DNA of 64,000 bases, from contig CAYPIE010000010.1 in the NCBI GenBank assembly GCA_964410665.1, positions 36,531 through 100,530 of the forward strand. The letters run 5' to 3'. Below the pieces are notes generated by a model that had not been told where the DNA came from, searched no databases, and saw nothing but the letters and a program-made list of their open reading frames with translations. Of this stretch, positions 26,297-35,377 are shown in pieces; position 1 is the first letter of the stretch, and each line of letters starts with the position of its first letter. Position numbers and translations under genes: made by a program. The stretch is from CAYPIE01 sp964410665. GTDB lineage: Bacteria; Planctomycetota; Planctomycetia; Gemmatales; Gemmataceae.

Positions 26297-27070
26297 ATGA
26301 CACGCCCAACCCCACCTACAGTCCGTCTTGAGCTTCGTGTCCTTGGCGAACCGGTGACGGTGGAGTCGCCAGAACCACCGGAATCTGCTCGACTTGATGA
26401 GATGTTGCCCTTGATGCGGGCGATTGATGATGCGGTGATCGACCAACGGGTGCGGCAAATGGAAGCGGCTGGGAAAGGAGTCTCCTGTCAAAAAGGTTGT
26501 TCAGCGTGTTGCCGCGCACAGCCGGTGCCAGTGACACCCCCAGAAGCTTATGCATTGTTCCGTCTGGTCGAGGCGCTACCCGCACCGCGGCAGAGCGCGG
26601 TGCGGGCAAGGTTTGCCGACCGCGTCGAACAGTTGCGGAGTGCGGGTTTGCTCGAGACCTATCTCGAACGTGATCCCAATTTGACTCGGCAGGAAGCGCG
26701 GACGGTTGCCCTACGCTACTTTCAGCTTGGATTGGTTTGTCCGTTTCTTGAGGACGATACCTGTAGCATCTACGAGGAACGGCCGTTTGTTTGTCGACAA
26801 TATCTGGTGACCTCACCCGTCGAGCTGTGTACCGATCCATTTCACAATCCAGTGGAGCTCGTCCAGTTACCGATCAAGCCGGCCCAGGCCACGTTGGACT
26901 TCACCGAACAGACTCTGTGTACATCGCAATACACGGTCCCGCTGGTCTTGGCGCTGGAATATGCTACCCAGCATCAAGCCGACTTAGGACATACCTACGT
27001 CAGTTCAGACCTCGCTCCACGCTGGGCACAAGCCATTTTGACCTCGATGGAGTGGACTCAGGAATCCTAA
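26297..27070 (+). CDS. YkgJ-family cysteine-cluster protein
   Basis: I chose ATG 26297, with GAGG 7 nt upstream, over an in-frame TTG at 26270 that overlaps the rsmE stop. The 257-residue protein has the YkgJ pattern: Cys64, Cys68, Cys71 and Cys72 in CQKGCSACC, then CPFLEDDTCSIYEERPFVCR with Cys148, Cys156 and Cys166, and a further Cys178. The eight cysteines are proposed to bind a metal or Fe-S cluster in this family; the biochemical role is not established. It likely shares a transcript with rsmE. Confidence 0.88.
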   Translation: MTRPTPPTVRLELRVLGEPVTVESPEPPESARLDEMLPLMRAIDDAVIDQRVRQMEAAGKGVSCQKGCSACCRAQPVPVTPPEAYALFRLVEALPAPRQSAVRARFADRVEQLRSAGLLETYLERDPNLTRQEARTVALRYFQLGLVCPFLEDDTCSIYEERPFVCRQYLVTSPVELCTDPFHNPVELVQLPIKPAQATLDFTEQTLCTSQYTVPLVLALEYATQHQADLGHTYVSSDLAPRWAQAILTSMEWTQES

Positions 27071-27139
27071 TCTGCATGGCGGAGAGAACCCTTTGGCGAC
27101 TGCGTCTGGCACGCAAGCTCGCTCAACGCGCTGTACGCA

Positions 27140-27775
27140 ATGCAAGGCAGCCCGATAAGTTCCATGATTCTAGGAATAGACTTCGGGCGGATGTATCTGG
27201 TCGATCGCTGGGAGTTTCCCCGCTGGGTAGCAGGGAACGAAGTCGGGGCGATTCTGGCTCTGGCGCTTGGCACATTGGTCGTCATTCGTACCAATGCGGC
27301 ATACAAGCGCTGGTGGGAGGCGCGGACCCTGTGGGGGCAACTGATCAATGAAATCCGCAACCTGGCCTTGAAGACGCGTGCCTATATAACAAGATATTTT
27401 GCAGGATTGATTGGCAAACCTCTAAATCGTTGGAATCGCACAGCTCGATTCATGAACAGTCTGTGCATCTTGGATCCGCACGCCCGAGCCCTATTGGATG
27501 TATGTGGCGACTGTGAACGCATTTTACGACGCCTTTGACGTCTTCTTAGCGCGCTGACCATTTATGGCACAGGGTTTTGTCTGCGGATTGCACCTTGGGT
27601 GGTAGCGTTGGACTTTGGCTGGGCGGGACTACCCGCGGTGATAACCGAGATAGCCTTGCGGATTGGCATGGAGCTCACTGCCCGGGTGATCGAAGAACCA
27701 TTTGGCTGGGAGGGGGATGATCTGCCCTTGGATGGTTACTGCCAAGGGATTGCCCGGTTTGTCGAGACAAGGTGA
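27140..27775 (+). pseudogene. Decayed bestrophin-like (YneE/UPF0187) chloride channel gene
   Basis: The 5' part encodes IRTNAAYKRWWEARTLWGQLINEIRNLALKTRAYI, the signature of bacterial bestrophins (seen at about 27284-27388). The family continues for roughly 90 residues before the LDxHxRxLLDVCGxCERI motif; here that motif follows after only about 30 residues, suggesting an internal deletion. An in-frame TGA at 27536-27538 then interrupts the frame, but the same frame continues through IEEPFGWEGDDLPLDGYCQGI, the conserved C-terminal motif, to a stop at 27773-27775. The expected N-terminal helices cannot be found upstream. I interpret this as a pseudogene that has lost its 5' end and middle. A sequencing error could explain the stop but not the deletion. 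Confidence 0.82.
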
Positions 27776-27836
27776 TGCGAGGAAGTCAAGGAGGTGGAAG
27801 CGACTGGCGACCTCAAGCCCCGATGACCAGATCAGC

Positions 27837-29240
27837 TCACATCGTGGAATTCGTCGTCGGGTGACTGATCGGTTGCCCTAGCCTGGGGATGAAAAGCGGT
27901 CGGCTTCTGAACAGTTCGAGAAGGCGGTCCGCGGCCCAGACCATTAAGAGAATCTTGATTCCGAACAGGGGGAAGCCATAGCGATCATAGTAGCTAATGA
28001 CGATATAGGGAGTTAGATAGGAGGCATAGATGAGTAATGCGAGCGATTGCTCACGTCGCAGCCCGTACCAAGGCGCACTCCCCAAGAGCAACACTGCCGC
28101 CAAGAACGGTAGACTATGCGTCAGCTGACTGAGCCATCTTCCGAATAGTACGCGGTCATCCAACCCTGGACTCAGTGGGCTATAGATGAGGGTCGCAGCG
28201 AGGAAGCGGTGACCGATTTTCTCGACCCATGCCACGGGGTCTCGACGTACTGCCTGGGTAAACCTCTTCATCTTCTGATCCAGGTAAGCCATTTCTCCCA
28301 TTTGCTTGTAGGCCTTGCGTTCTTCTTGATCCACAAAGTAGGGATGAATGACCATCTGCTCGATACTGTACACGCCATCAGACTCTAGACACTGTGAAAC
28401 GTAGAGTTCATAGCCAAGGTTGGACTTAATCGGAATGAACCGGTCAAACACCAGATAATTTCGCGTGGTCCAGGGTGTAATCACGAGTAGGGCAAATAGA
28501 CCGGCAATGACACTCCGGCGTAGAGCATCAGCGCGACTGCCGAGCCACAAGGTCAAGATCCCCCAGGTAAAGCCGACGACCGGTGTGACTAAGGCGGTGA
28601 ATCCCCCGAAACAACCCCAGGCGACGCTCGTGGATCGAGAGCTTAATGGTGGTGCGAAGGATGCCCAGGCAAATGTGGCCATCAGGCATAACAAGTTCAG
28701 CCAGCAGTCATGGGTCTGCTGGAAGGCCAAGCTGAAGTGGACGACCAACCAGACGACCATAATAGCCAAAACTACCCAAGAGGAAAGCCGCAAAGCGGTA
28801 CGCGAGGCGACGATCAGAATGAGGGCGCCCGTGGCAATCAGAGTGAACGCTTTCAGCAAGACGATTGCGAGAATGACGGACAATACGTTGCCGTTACTGA
28901 TCCATAACAAGCCGGCTAACAGTCCCGGCAGCACCGGGGGCATCCATGCGGTCGGACCGGTCGGGTCCCGGAATGGATTGGCGAACCCCTCACCTCGGTA
29001 GATGGAGTCGGCGATGTTATAGTATTCTGCCCCTAATTGGTTGTTGGCATTTCGCCGAAAACCGGCTTCAAAAGGCGGCATCATCCAGAGGTCGGCAGGG
29101 TCGGAAAGAATATAGGAAAGATTTACATATAGGGTACTTAATAATATAATGAATGCTAATGCAATGATTGGATTTCGGTAAGGTGCTTGACGCCAGTCTA
29201 CCGTAGGAGTTGATAAACGCGTGCCGTTATCGCAGGCCAT
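27837..29240 (-). CDS. Polytopic membrane protein, glycosyltransferase family 39-like
   Basis: The product from ATG 29240 is 467 residues (a GTG three codons upstream is also possible). About ten hydrophobic helices alternate with short loops. A large first periplasmic loop contains DPADLWMMPP and EYYNIADSIYRGEGF, typical of PMT/ArnT-type (GT39) enzymes, where an Asp near the first loop is catalytic. A basic C-terminus is cytoplasmic. Such enzymes move sugars from a polyprenyl-phosphate carrier to proteins or lipids outside the membrane. The match is to the general architecture rather than to a specific motif, so an O-antigen-ligase or unknown polytopic function is possible. The gene stands alone, downstream of a long intergenic region. 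Confidence 0.72.
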   Translation of the reverse strand: MACDNGTRLSTPTVDWRQAPYRNPIIALAFIILLSTLYVNLSYILSDPADLWMMPPFEAGFRRNANNQLGAEYYNIADSIYRGEGFANPFRDPTGPTAWMPPVLPGLLAGLLWISNGNVLSVILAIVLLKAFTLIATGALILIVASRTALRLSSWVVLAIMVVWLVVHFSLAFQQTHDCWLNLLCLMATFAWASFAPPLSSRSTSVAWGCFGGFTALVTPVVGFTWGILTLWLGSRADALRRSVIAGLFALLVITPWTTRNYLVFDRFIPIKSNLGYELYVSQCLESDGVYSIEQMVIHPYFVDQEERKAYKQMGEMAYLDQKMKRFTQAVRRDPVAWVEKIGHRFLAATLIYSPLSPGLDDRVLFGRWLSQLTHSLPFLAAVLLLGSAPWYGLRREQSLALLIYASYLTPYIVISYYDRYGFPLFGIKILLMVWAADRLLELFRSRPLFIPRLGQPISHPTTNSTM

Positions 29241-29990
29241 GCAGAGCACTCACGTGGATGGTCAAGCGAGCTTCACGACGATGCAACCTCAGTCGCAGAG
29301 ACTCTGTACGAGCTCGCTCGGCTATCGTCCCAGAAAGCGATGATGGAGAAGCCTAGTATGCACGATTGGCAATGTCAAACAAATGACAGCGGTTGATGTG
29401 AAAAAGGGGTTATACAAAAACAAAAAAGCAAGCTTGGATAATCTTTCTCAAGCATCGTGCAGGGTTTTCCCACTATGACAGGCCGCCGACGCCGCTCGTT
29501 GCACCTTCCCGTCCGGTCGGTGGCGGCTTGGGAGGCGAACGGGCCGATTGGCGAGCTTAGTTTACCGGTTCACTTGATTTGCCAGCTCGGCCATTGCGAT
29601 CTCGGTGACGCATGGGCTGCTCAGATCGAGTCCTCGAAGATCATCCATCCAAGCTGGAGTGAATCGCCGCGACTTGTACGGCTTTTCGGTCCAAGCCTGT
29701 GTGTGGAGCGTCGGGAATCGGTTCTTCCTTCCGAGTGGCGGGTGTGAACCCAATGGTGTTCGGCACGATGATTGCTGGTGGGGCTTCTCCCCGCATCTAG
29801 CGGCTTCGCAGGGTTACCACCCAGCCCAGCGCATCTTTGATGCCGAACCCCTTGGGTTCACACCCGCCGCTCGGAAGAGGCGGCCTGGACGATTCTCCAA
29901 CAACATCAAATATATAGATGTGTATGAGTGGATTCGGTTGTAGCACAACGCTACATTACTCTGTAGGTTGCAAGAAATTATCGATGATAT
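29241..29990. other. Intergenic region of about 750 bases with a palindromic cassette
   Basis: This stretch separates two minus-strand genes. The part nearest the membrane protein (29250-29460) is AT-rich (around 29395-29450 there are A-runs) and may contain its promoter. The part 29728-29877 is a hairpin-forming inverted repeat listed separately. Short open frames on both strands (for example plus 29457-29747) have no recognisable product. I see no gene that I can support. Confidence 0.6.
29728..29877. repeat. Long imperfect inverted repeat (37-38 bp arms, about 75 bp spacer)
   Basis: The left arm (29728-29765) contains GGCGGGTGTGAACCCAA and the right arm (29841-29877) contains the reverse complement TTGGGTTCACACCCGCC; overall about 34 of 38 positions match. 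The spacer holds a nested pair (GCTGGTGG near 29774 and CCACCCAGC near 29817) and a GGGG-CTTCT-CCCC mini-hairpin. The whole could fold into one long stem, as in a non-autonomous mobile cassette or an RNA structure. Confidence 0.75.
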
Positions 29991-32900
29991 TTACGTGTAA
30001 TTCGATTCCTCGTCGCTCTCGTCGGGCGTTTTTCCTTTGCTCGCCAGCCCAAAGTCATGGAGCACCGCATACAGACACGGCACCACGAGTAACACCAGCA
30101 CCGTCGAGCTCAGTAGCCCAGAGACAATGCTGATGGCCAGCGGAATCAAGATCTGGGCTTGCAGGCTGGTTTCCGAGAGCAAAGGCAAAAGGCCAGCGAT
30201 GGTGGTCGCTGAGGTCATCAGGATGGCCCGGAAGCGGGCCCGGCTGGCTTGGCTGGCCGCACGTTCGATATCGTCGCCACGCTGCCGAGCCGCTTTCAGA
30301 AAGAGTACTAGCAGGATCGAATCATTGACCACAATCCCCGCCAGCGAGACAAAGCCGAGGATACTCGGCATACTCATCTCGTAGCCGAGGAGCAGGTGCC
30401 CCCAGAGTACTCCGATGAAAGCCAATGGGATCGCCGCCATCACGACCAAAGGCTCGGTGTAGCTGCGGAACTGGAACGACAGCAGGAGAAACACTCCGAT
30501 CACGCCAACCAGCATGCCCTGGACCATGGAATCCCGGGTTTTAGCTCCTTCCGCTGTCTCTCCCTCAAGTTCATAGTCAAGTTCGGGGTACGTATTCTGC
30601 AGCTCGGCGCGGAGTTCGGTGAGAATTGCTTCGGTGTTGGTCTTGCGGGTATCGACATCGCCGCGAAGGGTGACGGTACGCTGTCGATCCACCCGTGCGA
30701 TTCGCGACCAGCCATAGGCTTCTTCGACCTCGGCCACGGTACTGAGGGGGACCATTTCGCCATCAGGTAGGGTGAAACGAAACTGCTCAAAATCCGCGAT
30801 GGCATCCTGGCTGGCGCGATCGAATCGAACCTCGATCTCATACGACTCTTCTCCCACTTGGATCTCAGCCGCCTCCTCGCCCTGGAAAGCCGCCCGCAGC
30901 TGGCTGGCCATCCGGGCTGCATCGAGTTCCAGCCCGAGGACACCTGGGCGGAAGCGAACACGGAACTCCCGTTTGCCCTGACGCAGGTCTTCGGTAAGGT
31001 TCGTCACCCCAGGATACCGGGACAACCAAGCTTTGAGTTCCAGGGCAACCGTTTTCAGTTCGTCGAGGTTATCCCCCCGGATCCGGACCTCAATATTGCG
31101 GCCTGCGGGCCCGAGGGTGGGCTCGGTATAGGAAACTGCCAGGGCGTCAGGGATGGGCCCAGTCGCAGTACGCCAGGCTTCGAAGAGGTCATCGAGCCGC
31201 ATATCGGGATTTCGCTTCTCGGCCTCAAGCAAGTCGACGAACACGGTGGCGACGTGAGGCCCGGTCTCGAAGGCATCCACGTTTTGATTGAATTTGACAT
31301 AGACATCGTCGACGAGGTCCTTCCCGCCAGGCTGACGCAATTGGGCGTTCTCAGGATCCCGATTGACTTGCCCAAGCGCCTCGGTCAGCTGGTGCACGAC
31401 CGCTTCGGTCCGCTCCAGGGGGGTACCGGGAGGCATCAACACCCGAGCGACCACCGTGTCCCCTTCCAATTCGGGTAAGGCCTGGAACTTCAGAATCCCT
31501 CCCGCTGGGAGTGCCAGAGTGCCCAAAAACAGCCCCGCAACACAGCCAAGCCAGAGATAACGCCAGCGGACCAGGGTATCGACCCATGGGCCCAAGCAGC
31601 GACTCCGCAGCACTTCCAACCCCTGTTCGACGCGTTGGCGGATCCGATTCTGCTTGGAAGAGGTCTCGTGGAGTGAGTGGGCAAGGTGCGCTGGAAGAAT
31701 CAAGAAGGCCTCGATCAGACTGACAATCAAGACCACGAGCAAGATCAGGGGGACTACCTCCAGTACCCGACCGATCTTGCCAGATAAAAACGCCAATGGG
31801 CCCAGCACACATGCAGTGGTGAGGAACGAAGAAAACACCCCTGGGGCGACCTCGGCCACCCCATCGATGGCTGCCTGTTGCGGGGACTTCCCTCGCTCGC
31901 GGTGGGCCGCCACATTCTCGGCGATCACAATCCCATCATCCATCAACAATCCGATCGCCAACAGTAGCCCGACCATCGTTAACATGTTGATGGTAATCCC
32001 GAGGTGAGGGATGACGGCGAAGGCTCCGAGAAACGATACCGGTAGGCTCGCCACCACCCAAAGCGACAGCTTGGTGTTAAAAAACAACCAAAGTACCCCG
32101 AAGACCAGGATCACCCCTTGCCAAGCGTTGGTGGTGAGCATCCCCAAGCGGTCTTTGACCAAACGGGAGGTATCCCGGGTGATCACCAACTCGACCGAAG
32201 GTTGCCGCTTCCGCTCGGCACGCAGGAACTCCTTGACGGCATTGGCGACGATGATGCTATCCTCAGTCTTGACTTTTTGGATACGTAATAACGCCGCCCG
32301 TTGGCCGTTGAGGGTGACTTTGTCTTCCTCGATTTCAAAGTCATCCACGACGATCCCGAGATCGCGGATGCGAATTTCGGAGCCCGACTCGGTGGCCAGA
32401 ACCACCAAATCTTTCAGCGGGTCGGCGGCGGTTCGTTCTTCATCAAAACGAATCAATACCTCTTCGTCTTGAGCTTCGACCGTCCCCGCCGGGAGATCGA
32501 CACTCTGACGGCTCACCACTTGGGCGACGTCGGCCGGACTTAGGTTGTAGCGCAAGAGTGCTTGCTTGGACAGCTCGATACGTAACTGGTGATCGGAAAA
32601 GCCATCGATCTCAATCAACGACACCTCGGGCAAGGCTTGTAAGCGGTCCTTGAGATCTTCTGCATACAGTTTGAGATCGGCAGGACTCATGGGCCCGGCC
32701 ACCAGGAGGGAAAGTACAGGATCGGTGGTATTCAGTTCTTTGATGACCGGCTCTTCGGACCGCTCTGGGAAATCGTCGATGGCGGCAATTTCGGTGTCGA
32801 TCTCATCCTTGAAGGCAATATAGTCACCACCTTGGATCATCTCTACCGTGACAATCCCCATATTTTGGCGGGCTTGGGAACGGATTTCCTCGACAAAGCG

Positions 32901-33116
32901 GACACCATCGATCGCATCCTCGATGCGTTGGCAGATCGCTTCCTCCACCTCCATCGCGGTGGCACCGGGATATGGAACGCGGATCTCTACCTCTCGAGGT
33001 TTAAAATCGGGGAACGTTTCGCGGCGTAAGCCGCCAAGGCTGAGGATGCCCGACACGAGGAAGGCAATCATCAACAGATTGGCCGCAGTGGGGTGCTTGA
33101 TGAAAAAGCGGATCAT
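29991..33116 (-). CDS. RND-family efflux transporter permease (AcrB-like)
   Basis: I chose ATG 33116, with AGGAGGG 6 nt upstream, giving 1,041 residues, the usual length. The protein has the first membrane helix (IKHPTAANLLMIAFLVSGI), two large periplasmic loops, and the proton-relay pair Asp393-Asp394 in AIGLLMDDGIVIAEN on helix 4. The second half repeats the layout, with GIVVNDSILLVLFLKAARQRG. Resistance-nodulation-division pumps export drugs, dyes, lipids or metals using the proton gradient; metal-specific motifs are not evident, so the substrate is undetermined. ATG overlaps the stop of the upstream membrane-fusion gene by ATGA. Last gene of a TetR-MFP-RND operon. Confidence 0.95.
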   Translation of the reverse strand: MIRFFIKHPTAANLLMIAFLVSGILSLGGLRRETFPDFKPREVEIRVPYPGATAMEVEEAICQRIEDAIDGVRFVEEIRSQARQNMGIVTVEMIQGGDYIAFKDEIDTEIAAIDDFPERSEEPVIKELNTTDPVLSLLVAGPMSPADLKLYAEDLKDRLQALPEVSLIEIDGFSDHQLRIELSKQALLRYNLSPADVAQVVSRQSVDLPAGTVEAQDEEVLIRFDEERTAADPLKDLVVLATESGSEIRIRDLGIVVDDFEIEEDKVTLNGQRAALLRIQKVKTEDSIIVANAVKEFLRAERKRQPSVELVITRDTSRLVKDRLGMLTTNAWQGVILVFGVLWLFFNTKLSLWVVASLPVSFLGAFAVIPHLGITINMLTMVGLLLAIGLLMDDGIVIAENVAAHRERGKSPQQAAIDGVAEVAPGVFSSFLTTACVLGPLAFLSGKIGRVLEVVPLILLVVLIVSLIEAFLILPAHLAHSLHETSSKQNRIRQRVEQGLEVLRSRCLGPWVDTLVRWRYLWLGCVAGLFLGTLALPAGGILKFQALPELEGDTVVARVLMPPGTPLERTEAVVHQLTEALGQVNRDPENAQLRQPGGKDLVDDVYVKFNQNVDAFETGPHVATVFVDLLEAEKRNPDMRLDDLFEAWRTATGPIPDALAVSYTEPTLGPAGRNIEVRIRGDNLDELKTVALELKAWLSRYPGVTNLTEDLRQGKREFRVRFRPGVLGLELDAARMASQLRAAFQGEEAAEIQVGEESYEIEVRFDRASQDAIADFEQFRFTLPDGEMVPLSTVAEVEEAYGWSRIARVDRQRTVTLRGDVDTRKTNTEAILTELRAELQNTYPELDYELEGETAEGAKTRDSMVQGMLVGVIGVFLLLSFQFRSYTEPLVVMAAIPLAFIGVLWGHLLLGYEMSMPSILGFVSLAGIVVNDSILLVLFLKAARQRGDDIERAASQASRARFRAILMTSATTIAGLLPLLSETSLQAQILIPLAISIVSGLLSSTVLVLLVVPCLYAVLHDFGLASKGKTPDESDEESNYT

Positions 33117-34444
33117 GGTTGCCCTCCTTGGTTCGCCGGCGGGACAGGGTCGACCAGCATACCGATGACCGCAGGCGTCGGATCGCTGACCACGATCCAT
33201 TCGTTCTCGAGTAGATGCCCTGTGACTGCCACCCGATCCTCTTGCGCGAAGCGGATGATGACTTCGCGGCGTTCCAGGCGGCTTTCCGCATTCACCACGA
33301 ACACCTGGCCGTTGCGTACCGCTGCCCGCGGGATGATCAACTGATCTGGTCGGGAATGGCCGGAGAACTCGACTTCACAGAAGGTACCTTCTAACAAGGG
33401 GGATGCTTGCTGGTCGGACGCTCCAGTGAGGTCGGTAACGCGGACAACCACACCGAGCGTCCGGCTCCGTGGCTCGACCCGCTCGCGTAGGCGGACAAGT
33501 TTGGCCGGCCAGCGACGGACCAGGGTGCCACTGCGGACCCGGACGGTTGCTTCGAGGCCGCGCAATCTGGACTCCAGGGTAGGCATCATGTCCGAGGTCG
33601 GCGGTCGGTCGGGGATGAGCCGAGCGAGGTCATCGAGAGGAATGCGCGCTTCCACCTCGATGGCGTCCGTGCCATGGATCTCGAACAGTTCCTGCCCCTT
33701 CGCGACGTACTGCCCGGGTTCGATGGCAACCTGGGCGAGTCGGGCGGGAAACGGGGCGGTGATGTGGGTACGCTCGAGATCTCGCTGGGCTACACGGATC
33801 CGGGCCTGGGTGGCGGCCAACTCCGCACGGTACCGTTCGAGTTGGGCAGGGGCAAGATTCAAGGAGTTACGCAACTCGCGGGCTTGACGTTGTTGAGTCA
33901 GATAGGTTCGCTTCTGTCGGTCGGCCTCCGAGCGTGAAGCCGCATCCCTGCGGGCGAGTTTTTCCAGCCGCCGGTATTCGCCGAGTGCCAGTTCCACCGA
34001 CTCGTCCTCGATGGCCAGGGTCGCTCGGTCGTTCTCGATGGACACCTCGGTTTGTTGGATCTGGGCTTGCAACGACCTGGCCTCGGCTTTGAGGCGGTCG
34101 ATGGTCAGTTCATAGTCGGTGGGGTCGATCTGGACCAATGAGGCTCCTGCTTCAACCAATGTCCCCGGGTCCAACTCCGGGTGGGTGTCGGTCACCCGAC
34201 CGGCTACCTCGCTCACCGCACGCCAGGTTCGGGCGGGTGTGGCCGTGCCATAGCCGATCACCAGGGGAGTCACTTCGCGTCGCTCAACGCGGACCACCCT
34301 GAGTGTTCGGGCCTGCTCCGGGACCTCCTCGGTTCGGGTGGGCTGCTTGGTAGCCAGAGCGAGCCCCACCAGTCCCAGTCCAATGAGCACCGGTGGAATG
34401 AACAACAGCTTCTTATGGGCTTGGATGTGTTCCCAAATCGCCAT
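33113..34444 (-). CDS. RND efflux membrane-fusion (periplasmic adaptor) protein
   Basis: ATG 34444 is preceded by GAGGGAGA about 9 nt upstream; a longer 5' frame is unsupported. The 443-residue protein has a short N-terminal cytoplasmic tail, a membrane helix (LLFIPPVLIGLGLVGLALA), a lipoyl-like half-motif, a long helical hairpin (RLKAEARSLQAQIQQTEVSIEN... to QARIRVAQRDLERTHITAPF), the second lipoyl half, and beta-barrel and membrane-proximal domains (RSRTLGVVVRVTDLTG, RDQLIIPRAAV-type segment). It would link the RND pump to an outer channel. No outer membrane TolC gene is found next to it. The 3' end overlaps the pump start by 4 nt. Confidence 0.93.
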   Translation of the reverse strand: MAIWEHIQAHKKLLFIPPVLIGLGLVGLALATKQPTRTEEVPEQARTLRVVRVERREVTPLVIGYGTATPARTWRAVSEVAGRVTDTHPELDPGTLVEAGASLVQIDPTDYELTIDRLKAEARSLQAQIQQTEVSIENDRATLAIEDESVELALGEYRRLEKLARRDAASRSEADRQKRTYLTQQRQARELRNSLNLAPAQLERYRAELAATQARIRVAQRDLERTHITAPFPARLAQVAIEPGQYVAKGQELFEIHGTDAIEVEARIPLDDLARLIPDRPPTSDMMPTLESRLRGLEATVRVRSGTLVRRWPAKLVRLRERVEPRSRTLGVVVRVTDLTGASDQQASPLLEGTFCEVEFSGHSRPDQLIIPRAAVRNGQVFVVNAESRLERREVIIRFAQEDRVAVTGHLLENEWIVVSDPTPAVIGMLVDPVPPANQGGQP

Positions 34445-34469
34445 GGACCAATCTCCCTCTTGACCTGCC

Positions 34470-35132
34470 TCAACCCTTGGCTTGGATTCCATAGGCCCGT
34501 AAAAAGGCCGCCACAACCGAATGGGCACGTTCGCGCCACTCTGCTTCACTTCGCTGCGGCAAGCTTGCCATCTGACTACGAATGAGTTCCAGTCCAATCA
34601 CCATGCCAAGAAAATGCTCGGCTGCACGCTCAGGATGGTCGGTATTGAGTCGGCCCACGGCGGTTTGGCGATGCATATACTTCCCCAACATTTGCAGCAC
34701 TACCGCTGCTCCCGAGGCAAACATCCCCTGGGCCAATTCGGGGTGACGCCCGGCCTCGGCCACGACCAGCCGGTTCCAGCAGCAGGCCTCGCCCAAGATG
34801 ATCTGCTGCTGGAAGGTGACGGCGAACGCCTCGAGGTCCTGGCGTGGGTCCTCGCCGCGCCCCTGTCCTTCGAAGGCGACCCGAAACGAGGCCAGGATCT
34901 CCTGCCGGCGCTCGTGCACCACGGCGAAGAACAGGTCCTGCTTGGAGCCAAAGTGGCTATAGACCGTGGCCTTGGACACACCCGCTTGCTCAGCAACCGC
35001 GTCCATACTGGCTTCGGAGTAGCCAACGCTCAGAAACACCTCGCGGGCGGCAGCCAGGATGGCTTCCCCCTTGGCCGCGGATCTGGGGCGGCCCGGCCCC
35101 CGGCCCACTTGCGGAACTGGTTTTTCGGCCAT
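34470..35132 (-). CDS. TetR-family transcriptional regulator of the efflux operon
   Basis: The 220-residue protein has the TetR N-terminal helix-turn-helix: AILAAAREVFLSVGYSEAS then MDAVAEQAGVSKATVYSHFGSKQDLF (about 43-68), followed by a helical ligand-binding region with AGRHPELAQ. It is the first gene, 25 nt upstream of the membrane-fusion protein gene, so it is likely to repress its own operon. A perfect palindromic operator candidate lies 93 bases upstream of the start (see 35225-35238), with an imperfect second copy 55 bases from the start. The inducing ligand is unknown. Confidence 0.95.
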   Translation of the reverse strand: MAEKPVPQVGRGPGRPRSAAKGEAILAAAREVFLSVGYSEASMDAVAEQAGVSKATVYSHFGSKQDLFFAVVHERRQEILASFRVAFEGQGRGEDPRQDLEAFAVTFQQQIILGEACCWNRLVVAEAGRHPELAQGMFASGAAVVLQMLGKYMHRQTAVGRLNTDHPERAAEHFLGMVIGLELIRSQMASLPQRSEAEWRERAHSVVAAFLRAYGIQAKG

Positions 35133-35186
35133 GCTGAGGGCCCTCGCCTGTCCAACCTCAATACACGATTCGCCCCTGGCTATTAC

Positions 35187-35200
35187 AAACTGTACGGTAT
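35187..35200 (-). promoter_or_regulatory. Second, imperfect TetR operator candidate
   Basis: AAACTGTACGGTAT matches the perfect palindrome at 35225 in 12 of 14 positions and shares the following TGG. The centre-to-centre distance is 38 bases. It lies 55-68 bases upstream of the TetR start codon, at a position able to overlap the promoter's -10 region or the transcription start. Confidence 0.6.
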
Positions 35201-35224
35201 GGTATACTATTTAATCGGATTTGT

Positions 35225-35238
35225 AAACCGTACGGTTT
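35225..35238 (-). promoter_or_regulatory. Palindromic TetR operator candidate AAACCGTACGGTTT
   Basis: This 14-base perfect palindrome (flanked by TTGT and GG) lies upstream of the TetR-MFP-RND operon. Such symmetric sites are typical for autoregulating TetR proteins. On the minus strand TTTACA at 35227-35222 overlaps it and could serve as a -35 element, with a weak -10-like TACCAT at 35204-35199 (17-base spacer). Operator and promoter overlap would explain repression. Confidence 0.65.
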
Positions 35239-35290
35239 GGTTTTTTTTCGGGCAGGCCGTGGCCGGTGCGCTGGGTACGGTGTATGCGGG

Positions 35291-35318
35291 TAGCGAAGCC
35301 CAGCGTGTGGGGCGTGCT
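35291..35318 (+). repeat. REP-like sequence, copy 1
   Basis: The 28-base stretch TAGCGAAGCCCAGCGTGTGG... ending GGCGTGCT is the reverse complement of 36098-36125 with one mismatch (27 of 28). The preceding bases (GCGCTGGGTACGG) can pair with the AGCGAAGCCCAGCG core to form a hairpin, as in intergenic palindromic repeat families. Confidence 0.7.
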
Positions 35319-35377
35319 CGTTGACCACCTTTATCGAAATGGCGGCCAAGTGTGCCACCCGCACCTGACCGGACAAA

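Noticed and set aside
27536..27538. TGA in the bestrophin frame as selenocysteine or readthrough
   Set aside because: The gene also lacks about 90 internal codons and its 5' end, so decay is the simpler explanation.
29728..29877. Group II intron domain V or IS end
   Set aside because: The GGGGAGAAGCCCC mini-hairpin recalls domain V, but the catalytic AGC/bulge layout does not fit, and no reverse transcriptase or transposase is present.
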